Of a DNA stretch of 5,536 nucleotides, positions 5,526 to 5,536 are shown in pieces. Origin of the DNA: JAGFIY01 sp964499285. GTDB taxonomy: Bacteria; Bacteroidota; Ignavibacteria; Ignavibacteriales; Melioribacteraceae. Every line of letters starts with the position of its first letter. The stretch's first letter is position 1. The translations under genes were made by a program, and so were the position numbers. The notes beneath the pieces are model-generated. The model was not told where the DNA came from and did no database searches. It saw only the letters and a program-made list of their open reading frames with translations. The stretch covers positions 1 through 5,536 of the forward strand of contig CAZCLA010000075.1 of assembly GCA_964499285.1 (NCBI GenBank). Reading direction: 5' to 3'.

Positions 5526-5536
5526 ATGAAAGAAAT
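5526..5536 (+). CDS. Start of a further gene (first three codons, Met-Lys-Glu; rest outside window)
   Basis: ATG AAA GAA AT follows a well-spaced GGGAG ribosome binding site, in the same direction as the efflux operon, 110 bases after the czcA stop and beyond the hairpin. Too little is visible to identify it. Efflux operons of this kind are sometimes followed by small P-II-like or DUF3240-like proteins, or by another pump component. A Met-Lys-Glu start is compatible with the former but proves nothing. Confidence 0.55.

Noticed and set aside
1..5536. CRISPR array, tRNA/rRNA, insertion sequence or attachment site
   Set aside because: No regularly spaced repeats, no cloverleaf or rRNA-like segment, no transposase and no terminal inverted repeats were seen. 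The window is almost filled by the operon.

Overview
The window is a scaffolded, AT-rich bacterial segment holding most of one heavy-metal efflux operon. All convincing genes are on the + strand. In order they are the 3' part of a CadC/SmtB-type ArsR metal sensor (1-342), a small cysteine-containing exported protein of unknown function (342-761), a CzcC-type outer-membrane factor (834-2075), a CzcB-type periplasmic adaptor (2088-3068) and a CzcA-type HME-RND pump (3085-5415, interrupted by an N gap). An intergenic region with a strong hairpin follows, then the first codons of another gene (5526 onward). The source is probably a member of the Bacteroidota/Ignavibacteria/Chlorobi (FCB) side of the tree. 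That rests on the AT-rich, A-ending codon use, clear GGAG-type ribosome binding sites and the general style of the proteins. It is an inference, not a sequence match. The 100-N run suggests a draft or metagenome-derived assembly.

Layout and coupling: sensor and small protein share one base in a TAATG stop/start overlap, so they are probably translationally coupled. A 72-bp spacer with a good ribosome binding site leads to czcC. czcC-czcB and czcB-czcA are separated by 12 and 16 bp. This spacing supports a single transcript running from the sensor (or upstream of the window) to the hairpin at 5458-5484.

How the parts work together: the ArsR repressor keeps both classic metal-binding sites of CadC. 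These are the N-terminal/helix-3 Cys site and the helix-5 D-x-H...H-x2-E site, so a soft or borderline divalent metal (Cd, Pb, Zn, possibly Co) is the likely inducer. CzcA, CzcB and CzcC would form the proton-driven tripartite pump that expels the ion. The small exported protein carries Cys and acidic residues and lies between sensor and pump, so a periplasmic metal-handling role is a reasonable but unproven guess. It is the least understood part of the window.

Limits: the pump gene is incomplete. The 100-N run at 3651-3750 replaces what family length suggests is about 0.9 kb. The missing part covers the rest of the first porter domain and transmembrane helices 2-5, including the helix-4 motif used to sort these pumps by metal. 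Exact substrate therefore cannot be read from this window.
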